Source: Planctomycetota bacterium
Lineage (GTDB): Bacteria; Planctomycetota; Planctomycetia; Isosphaerales; Isosphaeraceae
Assembly (NCBI GenBank): GCA_021777685.1
Contig: JAJYDH010000261.1
Coordinates: forward strand, 1 to 8,802
Direction: 5' to 3'
Length of the DNA: 8,802 nucleotides
Shown: piece after piece, positions 7,215 to 8,802 of the stretch
Layout of the letters: each line of letters opens with the position of its first letter
Position numbering within the stretch: position 1 is the first letter of the stretch
The notes under the pieces: model-generated
Told to the model about the DNA's origin: nothing
Databases searched by the model: none
The model's input: the letters and a program-made list of their open reading frames with translations, nothing else
Program-made: the position numbers and the translations under genes

Positions 7215-8802
7215 TCACTTCTTGGTCGCGGCCTTGGTGGTCTTGGTCGTGGTCGAGGAGGCCGGCTTGGTCGTGAACGGGTCGTGCGTCTTGACCAGCT
7301 TGTCGCCCGAGAACGTGTAGAAGGTCCCGCGAGGGGGCGGCGGAATCCGGCGGATGCGCGAGTGGCCCTTGGGATGATAGATGGTGCCGGCGAAGATGAC
7401 GTTGCTGGTCCCGGTACCCTTCACGAAGGTGACGTGCCCGGCCCTTCCGAACTGGAAGTTCTCGGCGGAGCCCTGTTTCTCGACCGTGCTGGTGCCGTGC
7501 CAGCCCTGCTCGCGGGTGGGGCCGCCCCCGGCGGTCAGCACGTCCTTGCCGCCGGTCCCGCCGTTGAGCGTGGCCGGCATGGTCAGGGTGGGGTCGATCG
7601 TGATCGTGTCGTTGGCCTTGGAACCGTAGACGATGATCGAGTCCACGTCCGTCACCGCGGGCTGGATCGAGTCGACGACCCCGTTGATGGTGACCTGGAC
7701 GCTGCCGGCATTCTGGGTGACGGAGATGGTGTTCCTGGCGGTCGGGCTCGGGCGGGGCGGCGGCGTGATCACCAGGTTCCCGGTCGTGCCGCCGCTGCTG
7801 TCGAGGATGAACCGCACGGCGCCGGTGACGACCGGCTGGGCCACGTTGATCGTGACGTTCTGGAGCGAATAGTTCGCCGGTGAGGAGGCTGTGGCCGCCG
7901 TCCCCGCCCGGTTGACCCCGTCCTGGACGCCGACCACCAGGTTGATCGGGCCGGTGTAGCCGGGCGTGGGCGTCACCGTCACCAGGCCGGAGGCGCTGAC
8001 GGTAGCCGTGGCGTTGGCGATTGTCGAGGTGAAGGCGCCGCCGGTCACGCCGCCCTGGACCGTGTATGTCAGGGCGTTGCCGGTCGGGTTGCTCGCGCCG
8101 AGCTGGAACGAGACCGGCTTGTAGATGTTCGTCGTGATCGGGGTGGCGACGGGCAAGAGCGTGGGCGGGGTGCTCGTCGTGGCGGTGAGGGTCCCCGACG
8201 GGATGGTGAACACGGGGAAAGTCCGCGAGGTCGTCGAGCCGTCAACGGTGTCGGTGGCCGTGACGGTGACGTTGGTCAGCGTGCCGGCGGTCGAATTGGC
8301 GGCGTTGATGTGGATCACGCCGTCGGGGTTGGTGGTCGACAGCGACGACCCGGTGATGTCGACCGAGCCGAGTGGGGTCGTCCCGCTGGTGCCGCCGACG
8401 GCGACGTGGCTCAGGTCGGTCAGGATATTCGCCCCGGAGACGAGCTGGCCGAAGATCGTGTAATTCCCGTTCAGGCCGACGTTCAGGCCGGTGGTGGCGA
8501 AGAATTGCGAGTCGTTGGAGCTGGTCCCGCCCGAGTTCGCCAGCGCGAGCTGCCCGCTCTCGTTGAAGACGAGCTGGGGGCTGGTCTCGTTGGCGTAGGG
8601 CGTGGCGAAGACCTGGCCGGTGCCGTCACCGTTGAGCGAGCCGCCCTGGACGATGTAGTCGTTGGGGACGACCGGCGGGGTGCCGGTGAGGTTCGCTACC
8701 CGGTGGATCGTATTGCCACCGAAGAGGTAATAGTCCCGGCCCGGGGAGTTGGCTCCGTTGGGGTAGATCACCGGCTGGGCCTGGGCCGTCAGGTTGGCGT
8801 AG
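7215..8802 (-). CDS. Cyclophilin-type peptidyl-prolyl isomerase with Ig-like and RTX-like C-terminal region (5' end missing)
   Basis: The frame is open through the right edge, so the N-terminus is outside the window; 528 residues are visible (numbered from the edge). Residues about 30-142 are the cyclophilin domain: IHRV (32-35) carries the expected catalytic Arg, followed by DYIVQGGS, GQLALANS, NDSQFF and YTIFGQLVSGANIL, which match the conserved cyclophilin core. The usual Phe and Met before QGG are Tyr and Ile, and there is a short insertion after IHRV. Residues about 155-320 are Thr/Val/Gly-rich beta-type sequence with a cadherin/Ig-like unit (LTYTVQGG...VTVTPTPGYTG). Residues about 385-430 hold NDTITIDP and LNGGTGGKDVLTAGGG, resembling a single RTX-type calcium-binding turn. 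The end is Thr/Lys-rich (STTTKTTKAATKK). The protein is probably exported and acts on prolyl bonds outside the cytoplasm. Stop is TGA at 7215-7217. Confidence 0.88.
   Translation of the reverse strand, partial: YANLTAQAQPVIYPNGANSPGRDYYLFGGNTIHRVANLTGTPPVVPNDYIVQGGSLNGDGTGQVFATPYANETSPQLVFNESGQLALANSGGTSSNDSQFFATTGLNVGLNGNYTIFGQLVSGANILTDLSHVAVGGTSGTTPLGSVDITGSSLSTTNPDGVIHINAANSTAGTLTNVTVTATDTVDGSTTSRTFPVFTIPSGTLTATTSTPPTLLPVATPITTNIYKPVSFQLGASNPTGNALTYTVQGGVTGGAFTSTIANATATVSASGLVTVTPTPGYTGPINLVVGVQDGVNRAGTAATASSPANYSLQNVTINVAQPVVTGAVRFILDSSGGTTGNLVITPPPRPSPTARNTISVTQNAGSVQVTINGVVDSIQPAVTDVDSIIVYGSKANDTITIDPTLTMPATLNGGTGGKDVLTAGGGPTREQGWHGTSTVEKQGSAENFQFGRAGHVTFVKGTGTSNVIFAGTIYHPKGHSRIRRIPPPPRGTFYTFSGDKLVKTHDPFTTKPASSTTTKTTKAATKK

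Noticed and set aside
8769..8771. GTG at 8769-8771 as the start of the cyclophilin gene
   Set aside because: The frame stays open to the window edge, and a start here would remove the N-terminal strands of the cyclophilin fold.

Overview
The window is very GC-rich chromosomal DNA. It holds two genes cut by its edges, three complete genes, and one structured convergent intergenic region. The gene content suggests a planctomycete, perhaps of the Isosphaeraceae type. The signs are a giant multi-module amidohydrolase with a Lys/Glu linker, a secreted cyclophilin fused to Ig-like and RTX-like modules, and a tiny one-helix protein with a cysteine cluster. This taxonomic call is inference; no marker gene is present.

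Layout: (1) Positions 2-3478, plus strand: the 3' part of an amidohydrolase gene. The reading frame is open to the left edge, and 1158 residues are visible. They form the end of one degenerate amidohydrolase module, a charged repetitive linker, a module that keeps its metal ligands, and a third module that has lost them. (2) Positions 3479-3837: a 359-base gap between convergent genes, filled by inverted repeats. An 81-base imperfect hairpin comes first. A 209-base element follows, with 23-base terminal inverted repeats enclosing two inverted copies of a long stem-loop. (3) Minus strand, read from right to left: a cyclophilin-type peptidyl-prolyl isomerase (5' end outside the window), a 71-residue membrane protein with a Cys/His cluster, ettA (ABC-F translation factor), and ptb (phosphate butyryltransferase).

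The minus-strand genes are co-directional but separated by 279, 171 and 104 bases, so a tight operon is not evident. They share no obvious pathway: extracytoplasmic folding, unknown membrane function, ribosome energy sensing, and acyl-CoA/acyl-phosphate exchange. I see no defence system, phage, insertion sequence with a transposase, CRISPR array, tRNA or rRNA. The least ordinary part is the intergenic repeat element: its two hairpins differ by compensatory stem changes yet keep nearly the same 27-base loop.
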